Shown: positions 35,784 to 45,258, counted from the stretch's first letter. The stretch: 64,000 nucleotides of DNA from Gemmatimonadota bacterium (GCA_026705925.1 JAPOZT010000008.1:1-64000); one strand, 5' to 3'. A program made the numbers and translations. Notes: generated by a model not told the origin, from the letters alone.

Positions 35784-36326
35784 ATGTCCAAGCAGGCCTA
35801 TCTGACCGCGCTGAGCGTCGTCGCATGCCTCTTCGTGGCCGCTGCATGCGCGGGACCGCCCACCGAGGCCATGGACGGGGCGGAGAATGCCATGGCCGCC
35901 GCCATGGAAGCCGAGGTCGACAAGTACGCTCCGGCTGAATACGAAGCGGCGGCTGCCGAGCTCGAGATGGCCAGGACGCACATGGCCGCGGAGGAGTACG
36001 GCGACGCGAAAACCGCCGCCGAAAACGCCATGGCGCTCTTCGAATCGGCCAGCCAGGAATCCGTGGTGCAGAAGGAGTTGACCAAGCGCGAGGTCGATGA
36101 AGCCCTGCCGGCTTTCCTGGAACGCTGGGGGGAGATTTCGGGCAGCATCGAGCAGGGACGCGGCCAGGCCGCCCGCGCACTCGCCCAGGAAGCCTCGGCA
36201 TTCGCCGACTCGCTGACGGTGCAGCTGAATGAACTGAATTCGGCCGAGAAATGGCATGATCTCAAAATGCTGCTCGAGTCAGCCAACATGACGGCCGACA
36301 GTTTCGCGGAACGGGCCGGCGGCTGA
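35784..36326 (+). CDS. Alanine/glutamate-rich lipoprotein (DUF4398-like)
   Basis: The product is 180 residues, preceded by a strong AGGAGG. The signal peptide ends at a probable lipobox before C21 or C22 (AAACAG). The mature part is almost all helical, with YAPAEYEAAAAELEMAR, the kind of repeat found in DUF4398-type envelope lipoproteins. It probably lies on the periplasmic side of a membrane as an extended helical rod. It is alone in its transcription unit: a good promoter precedes it and a good terminator follows. The stop lies in a 9-bp tandem repeat. Confidence 0.8.
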   Translation: MSKQAYLTALSVVACLFVAAACAGPPTEAMDGAENAMAAAMEAEVDKYAPAEYEAAAAELEMARTHMAAEEYGDAKTAAENAMALFESASQESVVQKELTKREVDEALPAFLERWGEISGSIEQGRGQAARALAQEASAFADSLTVQLNELNSAEKWHDLKMLLESANMTADSFAERAGG

Positions 36327-36356
36327 ACCGGCTGAACCGGCTGAACCGGCTGAACC
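36321..36356. repeat. Four 9-bp tandem repeats covering the stop codon
   Basis: The unit GGCTGAACC is repeated exactly at 36321, 36330, 36339 and 36348. The gene's TGA is in the first copy and, because the period is nine, each later copy supplies another in-frame TGA. Confidence 0.9.
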
Positions 36357-36388
36357 GGCGCCTTGCCGAGGATTGCCAGGAAACACGA

Positions 36389-36420
36389 AGCCGTCTGACG
36401 ACGTGGTCAGGCGGCTTTTC
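36389..36420 (+). terminator. Rho-independent terminator after the lipoprotein gene
   Basis: An 11-base stem, AGCCGTCTGAC with GTCAGGCGGCT (one G-T wobble), closes a six-base loop and is followed by TTTTCT. It is oriented for plus-strand transcription and separates the lipoprotein gene from the ptsN-like promoter at 36466. Confidence 0.85.
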
Positions 36421-36465
36421 TAATGTCCGCCTCAATGCCGGGCCGGGATACCATCCAAATCGTTA

Positions 36466-36494
36466 TTGACAATTCCGTGGCGGGTACATAGAAT
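36466..36494 (+). promoter_or_regulatory. Sigma-70 promoter of the ptsN-like operon
   Basis: TTGACA (36466-36471), a 17-base spacer and TAGAAT (36489-36494) form the best promoter in the window, about 60 bases upstream of the start codon at 36554. Confidence 0.75.
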
Positions 36495-36553
36495 CACACA
36501 GGTTTTTGTAGCGATTCCGTTTTACAGGATAGATCGGGATACAGGAGCACGGC

Positions 36554-37015
36554 ATGAGCTTGACGGAACTGTTGGACGAAAAGGCTATCCTGGTCAACCT
36601 TAAGGCCACGCAGAAACAGGAAGTGATCGAGGAACTTGCCGCGGCGCTGACCTCTTCCGGCCGGATCAGCGACAACCGTGAAGTGCTCCAGGCTGTTCTG
36701 GAACGCGAGAAGATCATGAGCACCGGGATCGGCAAGGGCGTCGCCATTCCCCACGGCAAGTGCAAGGCCGTCGACCGGCTGGTCGGGGTGCTCGGGATCA
36801 AGAAGGAGGGCGTGGATTTCCAGTCCCTCGACGAACAACCGGTACACCTCTTCTTCCTTCTCGTGTCGCCTCTGAACGTCTCCGGTCCCCATATCCGGGC
36901 GCTCGCCCACATTTCCCGTCTGCTTCGGCACGACAACCTGCGAAAGCGGCTGATCGCCACGGAAGACCCCCGCGACGCCCTCGCGCTCATCGCGGAAGAG
37001 GAAGAGAACATGTAG
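36554..37015 (+). CDS. PTS EIIA-like (PtsN/fructose type) protein
   Basis: The product is 153 residues with one EIIA type-2 domain. The phosphoryl-accepting His is in GVAIPHGK, near residue 68. The gene has AGGAG before the ATG and a clear promoter. No EIIB, EIIC or sugar permease is next to it, so a regulatory role like that of EIIA(Ntr) is more likely than sugar uptake. The downstream neighbours are rph and rdgB, within 60 bases, so it may be in an operon with them. Confidence 0.88.
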   Translation: MSLTELLDEKAILVNLKATQKQEVIEELAAALTSSGRISDNREVLQAVLEREKIMSTGIGKGVAIPHGKCKAVDRLVGVLGIKKEGVDFQSLDEQPVHLFFLLVSPLNVSGPHIRALAHISRLLRHDNLRKRLIATEDPRDALALIAEEEENM

Positions 37016-37072
37016 CGCGGTCTCCGTGCTGCGGTACCGTCCGTACATTCACACAAAACAAAGGAAGAAGCC

Positions 37073-37804
37073 GTGGCGTCTTCGTCCAGGATCGATGGCC
37101 GGGAGACCGACCAGTTGCGTCCTGTCGAGATCCGGCGCAACTACCTGCGTCATGCGGAAGGATCCGCGCTGATTTCTATGGGCGGCACGACTGTGCTCTG
37201 TTCGGCGAGCGTGGACGAAAGCGTACCACCTTTTTTGAAAGGGAGCGGCAGGGGCTGGGTCACGGCGGAATACGGCATGTTGCCGCGCAGCACGAACACG
37301 CGGGTGTCCCGCGACGGCCGCCGCGGCGGCGTCTCCGGTCGCACGCAGGAGATCCAGCGGCTCATCGGGCGGTCGCTTCGCGCCGTTTTCGACCTGGACA
37401 GCCTGGGTGAACGGTCCATCCTCATCGATTGCGACGTCATCGAAGCCGACGGGGGAACACGGACCGCTTCGATCACGGGCAGTTACGTGGCGCTTCGCGA
37501 CGCGGTGTCATGGCTTACGAGGCAGGGACTGATCGATCGCGACCCCGTCCGGGACGCGGTCGCCGCCATCAGCGTGGGCATCATCGGCGGCGTGCCCATG
37601 CTCGATCTGTGCTACGACGAGGACTCCACGGCGGACGTGGACATGAACCTCGTCATGACGGGCGAGGGCGACCTGGTGGAAATCCAGGGCACCGCCGAGC
37701 ACTACCCCTTCTCGACGGATCAACTGGCCGCCATGCTAGACCTCGGCAAACAGGGCGTAAACCGGTTGATCGACCTTCAGAAACAGGCGCTGGCCCGGGA
37801 CTAG
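37073..37804 (+). CDS. rph: Ribonuclease PH
   Basis: The product is 243 residues from a GTG start with AAGGAAG upstream. Family motifs are [51 protein letters not shown] and [16 protein letters not shown]. It trims the 3' ends of tRNA precursors by phosphorolysis. It is followed after 9 bases by rdgB, the common rph-rdgB arrangement. Confidence 0.96.
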   Translation: MASSSRIDGRETDQLRPVEIRRNYLRHAEGSALISMGGTTVLCSASVDESVPPFLKGSGRGWVTAEYGMLPRSTNTRVSRDGRRGGVSGRTQEIQRLIGRSLRAVFDLDSLGERSILIDCDVIEADGGTRTASITGSYVALRDAVSWLTRQGLIDRDPVRDAVAAISVGIIGGVPMLDLCYDEDSTADVDMNLVMTGEGDLVEIQGTAEHYPFSTDQLAAMLDLGKQGVNRLIDLQKQALARD

Positions 37805-37813
37805 GCCACGAAC

Positions 37814-38410
37814 ATGACCCTCGTCCTGGCCACGCGCAACCCCGGTAAGATCTCCGAGATCAAGGCCTTGCTTTCAGGCGTGCGGGTCGTGCCGGCGGCG
37901 TCTTTCGCCGGCTGTCCCGAACCGGAAGAGACGGGCCGCACCTTCGAGGAGAACGCCCTCATCAAGGCACGGGCCGTCTCGCGGTATACCGGAAGGACCG
38001 CGCTGGCGGACGATTCGGGCCTGGAGGTGGACGCCCTGGACGGGGCGCCCGGCGTCAGGTCGGCACGGTATGCCGGGACGGACGCCACCGACCAGGACAA
38101 CATCCGGCGCTTGCTCGATGCACTGGACGGGATCTCCGACGCCGACCGTACGGCGCGGTTTCGATGCGTCGTGGCCGTCGTGGTTCCCGATGGGCGCTCC
38201 TGGACCGCGGAAGGGGCCTGCGAAGGCCGGATCCTGCAGGCGACACGGGGCGACGCGGGATTCGGCTACGATCCGCTGTTCGTACCCGCGTGCTACGAAA
38301 GCACCTTCGCCGAACTGGACGCAGGGGTTAAAAACCGGATCAGCCACCGGGCGCAGGCACTTGGGCGGATCACGGACGTGCTGAAGGGCCTTGCAGATCT
38401 TACGGACTGA
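37814..38410 (+). CDS. rdgB: Non-canonical purine NTP pyrophosphatase
   Basis: The product is 198 residues. The RdgB/HAM1 motifs are LATRNPGKISEI at the start, TFEENALIKAR, ADDSGLEVDAL with the catalytic acidic residues, GDAGFGYDPLF, and NRISHRAQA near the end. It removes dITP/XTP-type nucleotides from the pool. It starts 10 bases after the rph stop, so translation is probably linked. Confidence 0.96.
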   Translation: MTLVLATRNPGKISEIKALLSGVRVVPAASFAGCPEPEETGRTFEENALIKARAVSRYTGRTALADDSGLEVDALDGAPGVRSARYAGTDATDQDNIRRLLDALDGISDADRTARFRCVVAVVVPDGRSWTAEGACEGRILQATRGDAGFGYDPLFVPACYESTFAELDAGVKNRISHRAQALGRITDVLKGLADLTD

Positions 38411-38497
38411 AGGCGCTGCCGGACGTGCCGGAATGTTGCTGCCGATGAACGTGTATAAAACCGATCTTCAGATTCGTGATCAAAGGACTGGGACGCC

Positions 38498-39490
38498 ATG
38501 ACCAGATGGTCTATTGAGAAAGCCCACGCCTGGTACCGCGATACGGGTGTGATCCGCGGATGCAACTACCTGCCGCGCACGGCCGTGAACATGACCGAGA
38601 TGTGGCAGGCGCCCACTTTCGACCCCGAAACCATCGACCAGGAACTGGGCTGGGCCGCGGCGGCGGGCTACAACAGCGTGCGTATATTCGTGCAGTACCT
38701 GGTCTGGGAAGACGACCCCGAGGGCCTGAAGGAGCGGTTGGACCGCTTTCTGGCCATCGCGTCGCGGCACGGCGTCAGCACCATGGTCATTCTCTTCTGC
38801 GATTGCTTCTTCGGGGGACGCGACCCCTACCTGGGACCCCAGGACGGCCCGGTGCCCGGTGTGCACAACAGCCAGTGGGTGCCGAGTCCGGGGTTCGAAC
38901 GCCTGGCCGACCGGGATGCCTGGCCGGGCCTCGAGCGCTACGTGAAGGACATTGTCGGCAGTTTCGGATCGGACCCGCGCGTGCTCGTGTGGGACCTGTA
39001 CAACGAGCCGGACGACGACCTGCGGAGCCAGCCGCTCGTCGAGGATGCCTTCGCCTGGGCCCGTTCGGTCGACCCCGTGCAGCCGCTTACCACGGGACCA
39101 TGGACCTGGAACGCCTTCGAAGACGACCTTTCTGCATTGCTGTTCGAGCTGTCCGATATCGTCACCTTCCACTACTACGGAGCGGCCGAAGACATCGGTC
39201 CCAGCCTTGCCCGTTGCAATGTGCACGGTCGGCCCGTGATCTGCACCGAGTGGCTGCGGCGGCATCACGGCAACACCTTCGCGGAGATGCTCCCCGTGTT
39301 CGCGGAAAACCGGATCGGGTGGTACAACTGGGGGCTCGTGGCGGGGAGGACGCAGACCTACCTGGCCTGGGAGTCGAAGCAGGGCGATCCCACTCCGGCG
39401 GTCTGGCAGCACGACATGATGCATCCCGACGGCACCCCGCTCGACCCCGGGGAGCTGGACCTCATCCGGCGGTTTGAGTTTGCCGGGTGA
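38498..39490 (+). CDS. GH5-like (cellulase-superfamily) glycoside hydrolase
   Basis: The product is 330 residues in a TIM-barrel glycosidase fold. The acid/base is E170 in DLYNEP and the nucleophile E251 in CTEWLRR, the usual spacing for clan GH-A. There is no signal peptide, so it acts inside the cell, presumably on imported oligosaccharides. The specificity is unknown; related proteins are often labelled beta-xylanase or mannanase without proof. A possible -10, TATAAA, lies at 38454. The gene converges with the six-hairpin-type gene, with 4 bases between stops. Confidence 0.8.
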   Translation: MTRWSIEKAHAWYRDTGVIRGCNYLPRTAVNMTEMWQAPTFDPETIDQELGWAAAAGYNSVRIFVQYLVWEDDPEGLKERLDRFLAIASRHGVSTMVILFCDCFFGGRDPYLGPQDGPVPGVHNSQWVPSPGFERLADRDAWPGLERYVKDIVGSFGSDPRVLVWDLYNEPDDDLRSQPLVEDAFAWARSVDPVQPLTTGPWTWNAFEDDLSALLFELSDIVTFHYYGAAEDIGPSLARCNVHGRPVICTEWLRRHHGNTFAEMLPVFAENRIGWYNWGLVAGRTQTYLAWESKQGDPTPAVWQHDMMHPDGTPLDPGELDLIRRFEFAG

Positions 39491-39494
39491 TCGC

Positions 39495-41426
39495 TCAGGC
39501 GGTTTCGTACCGCGGCCGGTTGACGTACCGGGCCATCTCCAGGTCCAGGTAGATCCGGGTGGCCGGCGGCAGCACCACGCACAGGCGCGAATCGTCGACC
39601 CGCAGCGTCCGGCGGCGCACCGTGGCCTTCGGCGCCGCGTAGGCCCCGGTGGGGCCGGGGTACGGCGTGTCGGTCGCCTCGTAGGATATGCCGCGAAAGG
39701 CGTGCTCGGACAGGGCGCCGGCCTGCAGAATGACCCTTCTCGTTTCCGTGTGATGCAGGTTGAGCAGATGCACACCCACGCGGGACGGTTCGATCCGGTC
39801 GACGAGGGCGGCCGTGTCGGCCGGCAGGCCCGGCCTTTTGCGGTCGGCGTCGTAGTACCGGAGCCGCGCGTTGGGGAGGCCGCCGTAGTAGATGACCTGC
39901 GGACATCCCATGGTGAGCTGCACGAGGGCCTCGGTGGTCACGGGCTGCACCTGCTGCCACAGATGAATGTACGGCCCGGCCTCCAGTTCTGAATCGTCGG
40001 CGCGGATCTGCGCCAGACGGTGGCAGATCTGGGCGTGGGCGGCCCCCAGCATCCGTTCCGGGTAGTCCGGATTCTCTCCCCGCAGGTAGAGCAGCCACGG
40101 CTCGTCGTGATGCATGTCGCCCTTGTCCCGGAAGGGCACCACGGCCGACCAGTCATAGCCGCTGCGCTCGCGCAGGAAATCCATGCGCGCCCGGTCCTCG
40201 TCGGCCTCCGACACGTTCCACACGTTCAGGGGATAGGTCACTGGCATGGGCTGGTAGTCCATCCAGCCCTGGTCGCCGTAGCGGTACGGCGTGAGGAAGG
40301 TCCGCCGGTCAGGACCGAGGCTGCGATCGACGCCGATGTAATGATCCCGTATGCTGATCTGGGCCGCCATTTCGTCGAAATCCCCGTCGATCCCCTCCTC
40401 CAGCACGCGGTCGATCATGCCCCGCGGCAGGTCGAACCAGCCTGTGTCCCCGGAGAGCATATAGGCGTTGTTGGCCGCGGTGATGGCGGCGAACCCCAGG
40501 TTGTAGAACCCGTGGGGCCACGTCCAGCCGTACAGGCCGCCGTACCACTTTCCGTTGTGCAGGGTCCCCACGCGTCCGTCCAGGCCCACGTTGTCCGGCA
40601 TGAGCCCGCCGTTGTCCCTAGCCCGGTCCAGCCAGGCCCCGGTATACTCCAGCAACCAGTCCCGGTACTTGTCGTCGCCGGTCATCAGATAGGCGTTCAT
40701 AATGAGACCGTTGACGCTCAGGTTGTTCCCCACGTCGCCCTCGCGGAATCGCTCGGCCATGGCCCTGCCCATGGCCCGTGCCTTCGACGGGTCCTGGAGA
40801 TCGTCCACGTGCGTGATCCCCGGGACGTCGCTTAGCGGCAGGCCGTAGACTCGCATGCCGGCGCCGGGATTGTACGTAAGCCCGCTGTCGTCCTCGCTCA
40901 TCCCCCAGGCGGGTCCGCCGCTGCCGTTGTGGGGCGCCCGGATGATGCGATGCACCGGATCATAGTTCATTGCGTCGGGAAATTCGTTCAGGTAGAAGCC
41001 GGCGAATCGCCGGGCCCGGTCGTGCAGCTTGGGATTGGCGGGATCGGCAAGGCAGAGGTGGTAAAAGTAGATGTAGCTTTCGCTCTGGTGGAACTGGTCG
41101 TATCCCCGTTCATACTCCCGGTAGATCCGCCCGAAGCGGGTCAGTTGCCGGGTGATGGCGTCCCAGTGCCGATCCGCGGCTTCCAGTAGATGGTCGCCGC
41201 CGCCCAGCCCGTAAAACTGGGCAAAATTGGTGAAGGCTTCGTAGAAATCATCCATCCCGTCCCGGCTTCCGGACCAGGTGTCCGCCCAGATCAGCGACCC
41301 ATCCGGGCGGGTGTACTTCTCGATGTAGGGATGAACCGCCTCGTCTATCGTGTCGATGAGCTTGCGTTCGAGGATCGCCCACGGCGGCGTGATCTCGTAG
41401 TGGACGCTTGCCGTTACGGTGTGCAT
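39495..41426 (-). CDS. Six-hairpin glycosidase-like protein of unknown function
   Basis: The product is 643 residues. The first 500 residues have the aromatic-rich helix-hairpin pattern of (alpha/alpha)6-barrel glycosidases and lyases: DTWSGSRDGMDDFYEAF, GYDQFHQSESYIYFYHL, NGKWYGGLYGWTWPHGFYN. The last 120 residues look like a beta-sandwich (LCVVLPPATRIYLDLEM). No signal peptide is seen. I cannot match it to a named family; the catalytic residues could be the acidic ones near YYDADRK or SRDGMDD. It faces the GH5-like gene end to end, so the pair may act on related substrates. Confidence 0.65.
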   Translation of the reverse strand: MHTVTASVHYEITPPWAILERKLIDTIDEAVHPYIEKYTRPDGSLIWADTWSGSRDGMDDFYEAFTNFAQFYGLGGGDHLLEAADRHWDAITRQLTRFGRIYREYERGYDQFHQSESYIYFYHLCLADPANPKLHDRARRFAGFYLNEFPDAMNYDPVHRIIRAPHNGSGGPAWGMSEDDSGLTYNPGAGMRVYGLPLSDVPGITHVDDLQDPSKARAMGRAMAERFREGDVGNNLSVNGLIMNAYLMTGDDKYRDWLLEYTGAWLDRARDNGGLMPDNVGLDGRVGTLHNGKWYGGLYGWTWPHGFYNLGFAAITAANNAYMLSGDTGWFDLPRGMIDRVLEEGIDGDFDEMAAQISIRDHYIGVDRSLGPDRRTFLTPYRYGDQGWMDYQPMPVTYPLNVWNVSEADEDRARMDFLRERSGYDWSAVVPFRDKGDMHHDEPWLLYLRGENPDYPERMLGAAHAQICHRLAQIRADDSELEAGPYIHLWQQVQPVTTEALVQLTMGCPQVIYYGGLPNARLRYYDADRKRPGLPADTAALVDRIEPSRVGVHLLNLHHTETRRVILQAGALSEHAFRGISYEATDTPYPGPTGAYAAPKATVRRRTLRVDDSRLCVVLPPATRIYLDLEMARYVNRPRYETA

Positions 41427-41512
41427 CGATGGCTCCGTGGGTTCCGTTGAAATAAACCTGCCCGGACTACCTGGGCGACCATAGGGCAGTCGGATGGATC
41501 CCGGCCGGACGA

Positions 41513-42073
41513 TCAGGGCACGTCGGATTCCGCCGGCGTTGCCACGCCCACCTGCACGATGCGCGCCTGGTCCACCCCGGCCGCGCCTACGTACTTGAAG
41601 ACCATGCCGTCCAGTTCGCGGGGCATGAAATCCTGGTCGACGACCGCCTGTTCACCGGTCAGCAGCGCCGCGAACGGCGCCGCCTGGGATTCGTCGTCCG
41701 GATCGGTGGGGAAGGCGAATTCCACGCCGGGCATATTCGTATACACCACCCGGCCGGTCTCGTCGCTGACCCAGAATTCACTGATGACGGACCCATCGGC
41801 GACCGAGGTCAGTGCTCCGTTTATCTCCTCCGTGCTCATGCCCGCCTTCACCGCGGCCGCCACGAAGTGTGCCGTCAGCATGGCTTCGGCGGCCATGTGA
41901 TCTGACAGCAGGCCATCCGCCGCCGTGACGGACGTCGCGCCCGCGTCCGGGGCCGTCGCACCTGCATCCGGGGCCGTCGCCGCCTCTTCCACGGGTGGGG
42001 TATCTTCTGCGCAACCGGGCACGAAGAGGGCGATGCAAAGGGCCAGTGTCCAGGTCAGGGGAGATCGTCTCAT
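41513..42073 (-). CDS. Lipoprotein with a Cache/PAS-like sensor domain
   Basis: The product is 186 residues. The lipobox is VPGC at about residue 21. A linker with two copies of APDAGAT follows, encoded by 21-bp direct repeats (41934-41975). From about residue 85 the sequence ISEFWVSDETGRVVYTN followed by GVEFAFP and QARIVQVGVAT resembles a single Cache-type extracellular sensor fold. It has no transmembrane helix or kinase domain, so it could be a ligand-binding lipoprotein rather than a receptor. No partner is evident. It lies upstream of nothing on its strand until the next gene 85 bases later. Confidence 0.7.
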   Translation of the reverse strand: MRRSPLTWTLALCIALFVPGCAEDTPPVEEAATAPDAGATAPDAGATSVTAADGLLSDHMAAEAMLTAHFVAAAVKAGMSTEEINGALTSVADGSVISEFWVSDETGRVVYTNMPGVEFAFPTDPDDESQAAPFAALLTGEQAVVDQDFMPRELDGMVFKYVGAAGVDQARIVQVGVATPAESDVP

Positions 42074-42100
42074 TTTAAATACGCTCCTTTTAAAGGTGAT

Positions 42101-42808
42101 TTATTTACAGGCGTCAAGACCGATGACCAACTCCGACAATTCCCTGAGATCGGTGACGACCAGGTCACACAGGGCGTCATCGACATCTTCCGTTTTTCCT
42201 TTACTGATGTAGACCGTCATCATCCCGGCGTTCCTGGCGCCGGCTATATCGTGTTCCACGCTGTCCCCCACGAAAACGGACTGACCGGGCGCAGCGTTCA
42301 GGCGGGACAGCGCCAGCCTGAATATGCGGGGATCCGGCTTGGCGATGCCCACTTCCCCGGAAATGAGTACCGCATCAAAATACCTCGATGCATAAAGAGC
42401 TTCGATTTTATCACGCTGGGATTTCGAACCATTGGTGATAACCGCCATGGGGTGTTTTCTGGCCTGGAGGCATCTCAGCAGTGGCTCGGCTTCGTCCGAC
42501 CAGGACGTGTAGCTTGCGAGCCTGCTGCGCATGAGCTCGACAAAGGTCGTAACCGGCATGACCGGGCGATCACCGAAAAGATAGTCGTGGATCGCGGCCT
42601 TGCTGCCCCGGCCTCCCCGATCGAGGCCGCGCAGCATGTCCATGCGCTCGGCCCAGGGGGTTCCTTCCGGCTTCAGATCCGGGAAGTACGTGTTCAGCAG
42701 AAACGAAAAGAACCGGTCTCGCGCCCGGTCGCGGTCGACGAGGGTGTCATCGAGATCGAACAGGACCGCGTTGCCTGCATTGAAAACCGAACCCGCCGGG
42801 CGCGCCAT
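42101..42808 (-). CDS. HAD superfamily hydrolase (YjjG-like phosphatase)
   Basis: The product is 235 residues from the ATG at 42808; it has AGGAAGG upstream and lies 2 bases after the plsC stop. Motif I is FDLDDTLVD, motif II ITNGS, motif III the Lys in GIAKPD, and motif IV VGDSVEHDIAG. A helical cap lies between motifs I and II. Members are phosphatases of nucleotides or small sugar phosphates. It is translationally close to plsC, so co-expression is likely. Confidence 0.9.
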   Translation of the reverse strand: MARPAGSVFNAGNAVLFDLDDTLVDRDRARDRFFSFLLNTYFPDLKPEGTPWAERMDMLRGLDRGGRGSKAAIHDYLFGDRPVMPVTTFVELMRSRLASYTSWSDEAEPLLRCLQARKHPMAVITNGSKSQRDKIEALYASRYFDAVLISGEVGIAKPDPRIFRLALSRLNAAPGQSVFVGDSVEHDIAGARNAGMMTVYISKGKTEDVDDALCDLVVTDLRELSELVIGLDACK

Positions 42809-42810
42809 CC

Positions 42811-43530
42811 CTACCGGCCTTCCTGTCGCAGGCATTCTTCGACGGCCTCCCGCGCCTGCTCGGCCAACCCGCGCCGGTCCTTCGTCGTATAGCCTTCGGT
42901 CGCGATGGGCCTGCCGATGCGCACGGCGACCCGCGCGTCAGGCCGGATTTTCATGCTGCCGCGCACGAGGATGTCGAAGCTGCCGGAGATCCCCACGGGC
43001 ACTACGGGCACGCCGGATTCTATGGCCAGCAGGAAAGCGCCGGCCTTGAAGGGCTGCAGTTCGCCGGTCCGTGTTCTTGTGCCTTCCGGGAAGACCACCG
43101 CGGGGAATCCATCCCTGATCTGCCGGGCCGCCTTCTTGAGACTCCGCATGGCTTTCTTCGGATTGGTGCGGTTGATGCTGATGTAGCCGGCCAGCCGCAT
43201 GCACCATCCCAGGACCGGAATGTGGAACAGGGAATCCTTGGCGATGATCCTGAATTGGATGGGCAGCGAACCGAACAGGATGGGTATGTCCGCCGCGCTC
43301 GCATGATTGGAAACCAGCACGCACGGCTGCTCTCCGGGGATATTGTCCAGCCCTTCCAGGCGGACCGGTACGCGACCCACCCACAACAGGGTTCGCGCCC
43401 ACCAGCGGGCGAACCAGTGTACCAGGCGGCCCGAAGGATTGAATGGGGACAGCAACATGGCCGACAGCCCGAACAACAGGGTGAAGACCAGCACGCTGAT
43501 GATCTGCAGGATGGAATAGGCTGCGGTCAC
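42811..43530 (-). CDS. plsC: 1-acyl-sn-glycerol-3-phosphate acyltransferase
   Basis: About 239 residues from the GTG at 43530; the frame is open up to 43695, but the extra part overlaps a promoter and has no family similarity. One N-terminal transmembrane helix precedes the NHASAAD (NHxxxxD) catalytic motif, followed by the FPEGTRTRTG block. The enzyme adds the second acyl chain to lysophosphatidic acid at the inner membrane. It is followed by the HAD hydrolase gene. Confidence 0.92.
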   Translation of the reverse strand: MTAAYSILQIISVLVFTLLFGLSAMLLSPFNPSGRLVHWFARWWARTLLWVGRVPVRLEGLDNIPGEQPCVLVSNHASAADIPILFGSLPIQFRIIAKDSLFHIPVLGWCMRLAGYISINRTNPKKAMRSLKKAARQIRDGFPAVVFPEGTRTRTGELQPFKAGAFLLAIESGVPVVPVGISGSFDILVRGSMKIRPDARVAVRIGRPIATEGYTTKDRRGLAEQAREAVEECLRQEGR

Positions 43531-43588
43531 GCGGTCACCGGACTCGTGAGTTTCGAATGGTCGTAAGGCGCTTCTTGGCTTTAACCGG

Positions 43589-43594
43589 ATTATA
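43589..43594 (-). promoter_or_regulatory. TATAAT box upstream of plsC
   Basis: A perfect -10 box (TATAAT on the minus strand) lies about 60 bases before the plsC start. The matching -35 (CTGGTT, 43612-43617) is poor. It lies in the divergent gap between plsC and the DUF2851 gene. Confidence 0.45.
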
Positions 43595-43785
43595 ACCCCA
43601 TCGCCAGAAAAAACCAGTGCCATTTGTATGATGTTCCGGTCAACCGAAGGACCGCGCTTGGCCTCGCGCATCGCCCCGCCCTTCGCCCCGCCCATCGCCC
43701 ACGGGCTGCGGCATGCGAGAATGGCAGTTTTCTTCCGACTATTGGATTAGAGACCAGGCATTTTGGATTACTCCTCACAGGTAAC

Positions 43786-45258
43786 ATGCTTCAAATCGCC
43801 GATTCGGATATCGCGGAAGCGCTCATCTGGCATCTGTGGCAGAATGAACTGTCGCGGACCGGGCGGACCGGGCAGTCCGGAAGACTCCGGCTCACCGACG
43901 GCCGAACACTCAGGGTCCATCATCCCGGCACCTTGAATCCCGACAGCGGCCCCGATTTCCTCCAGGCGGTCCTGTCCTTCGGACCCGGGAAGCGCCTCAG
44001 GGGAGACGTGGAAATCCATATCAAACCCGCCGACTGGCGGCGGCACGGCCATACGAGCGACCCGCTTTACAACAATGTCATGCTGCACGTCGTCCTGTGG
44101 CACGACGAGAAGCTTCAGGCCGTCAGGAAGCAGAACGGACAGTACATCCCTACGCTGGTGCTATCCGAACACTTCAGGCACGGCCTGGACCGGATTCGTA
44201 AAGAATACCGGCGAAAAACGGAGGACCCGGCTCCTGCCAACTACCCCTGCCAGAACCTGATGAAGCGGCTGTCGGTCGAGCGCGTTCACGCGTTGCTGGA
44301 CCGGAAAGGCTCCGACCGGTTCCGGAAGAAAGCGGCGGAAATGTCCCGGAGGATGAAACAGGTTTCGGCGGAACAGACGCTTTATGAATTTGCCATGCGG
44401 GCCGCGGGTTACACGAAGAATACCGATGCCTGCCAGGCACTTGCAAGGCGCCTGCCCCTGGCGACGATCCGCGCACTGATCGGCACGGGGGGCGGTCTTC
44501 GTATCGTCGATCTGCAGGCCTTGCTCCTGGGGGCAGCCGGACTGCTGCCTTCACAGCGGCTTTCATACGGCGGTGAAGTCCCGGACGACCCGTACGTCAG
44601 AGAAATCGAAATGCGCTGGGAAGCCTTCCGACCGTCCATTTCCACCCGGCCCATGAAGGAACATGACTGGTTGTTTTTCCGGCTGAGACCCTTTAACTTC
44701 CCCACGGTCCGGCTGGCCGCCATGAGTTATTTCATCGCGTCGGGCCTGCGGGACGGACTGGACACGCTGATCGCCGGCCCGATGAACGGCGGTCCGATGA
44801 ACGGCGGCGCCGACCGGGGACCCATCGCCTTGCTGCGGCAGACCGCACGGAAGCTCGAGGAAATGATCCGGCCGCTACCCGGCGACTACTGGTTGAAGCA
44901 TACGGTGTTCGGAGAAACATCGCGAACGGCTCGCAAAGCGCTGATCGGCCGAGACCGCCAGCGGGGCATGATGATCGACGTGATCCTGCCGTTCATCTAT
45001 GCCCTGGCCGACCGGGACGGCCAGTCGGACAGGATGAATCTCGTCCGGGAAATGTACACCGGATACGGCAGGCAGGCCAACAACAGCGTGATCCAGGCGA
45101 TGACGAACCTGCTATTCATCGATACGCCCGAAAAGAAGGACTCCATCGACCGGGCGGTCCTTCAACAGGGCCTGTTGCAGATCGATCTCGAGACCTGCCG
45201 AAACAAGGACTGCGGCCAATGCGTGATGAACGGTACGACGCGCTTCACACGGAGTTGA
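43786..45258 (+). CDS. DUF2851 family protein
   Basis: The product is 490 residues from the ATG at 43786; the frame continues upstream, but with no homologous-looking residues. The N-terminal HPGTLNPDSGPDFLQAVL, GDVEIHIKPADWRRHGH, NNVMLHVVLWHD are the characteristic blocks, and the C-terminus ends with the Cys pattern CRNKDCGQC. This family occurs mainly in Bacteroidota and Chlorobi-type bacteria and has no known function. The repeat GPMNGGPMNGG (15-bp units at 44776-44805) lies in a probable loop. It appears to be in one unit with the 91-residue gene 6 bases downstream. Confidence 0.9.
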   Translation: MLQIADSDIAEALIWHLWQNELSRTGRTGQSGRLRLTDGRTLRVHHPGTLNPDSGPDFLQAVLSFGPGKRLRGDVEIHIKPADWRRHGHTSDPLYNNVMLHVVLWHDEKLQAVRKQNGQYIPTLVLSEHFRHGLDRIRKEYRRKTEDPAPANYPCQNLMKRLSVERVHALLDRKGSDRFRKKAAEMSRRMKQVSAEQTLYEFAMRAAGYTKNTDACQALARRLPLATIRALIGTGGGLRIVDLQALLLGAAGLLPSQRLSYGGEVPDDPYVREIEMRWEAFRPSISTRPMKEHDWLFFRLRPFNFPTVRLAAMSYFIASGLRDGLDTLIAGPMNGGPMNGGADRGPIALLRQTARKLEEMIRPLPGDYWLKHTVFGETSRTARKALIGRDRQRGMMIDVILPFIYALADRDGQSDRMNLVREMYTGYGRQANNSVIQAMTNLLFIDTPEKKDSIDRAVLQQGLLQIDLETCRNKDCGQCVMNGTTRFTRS

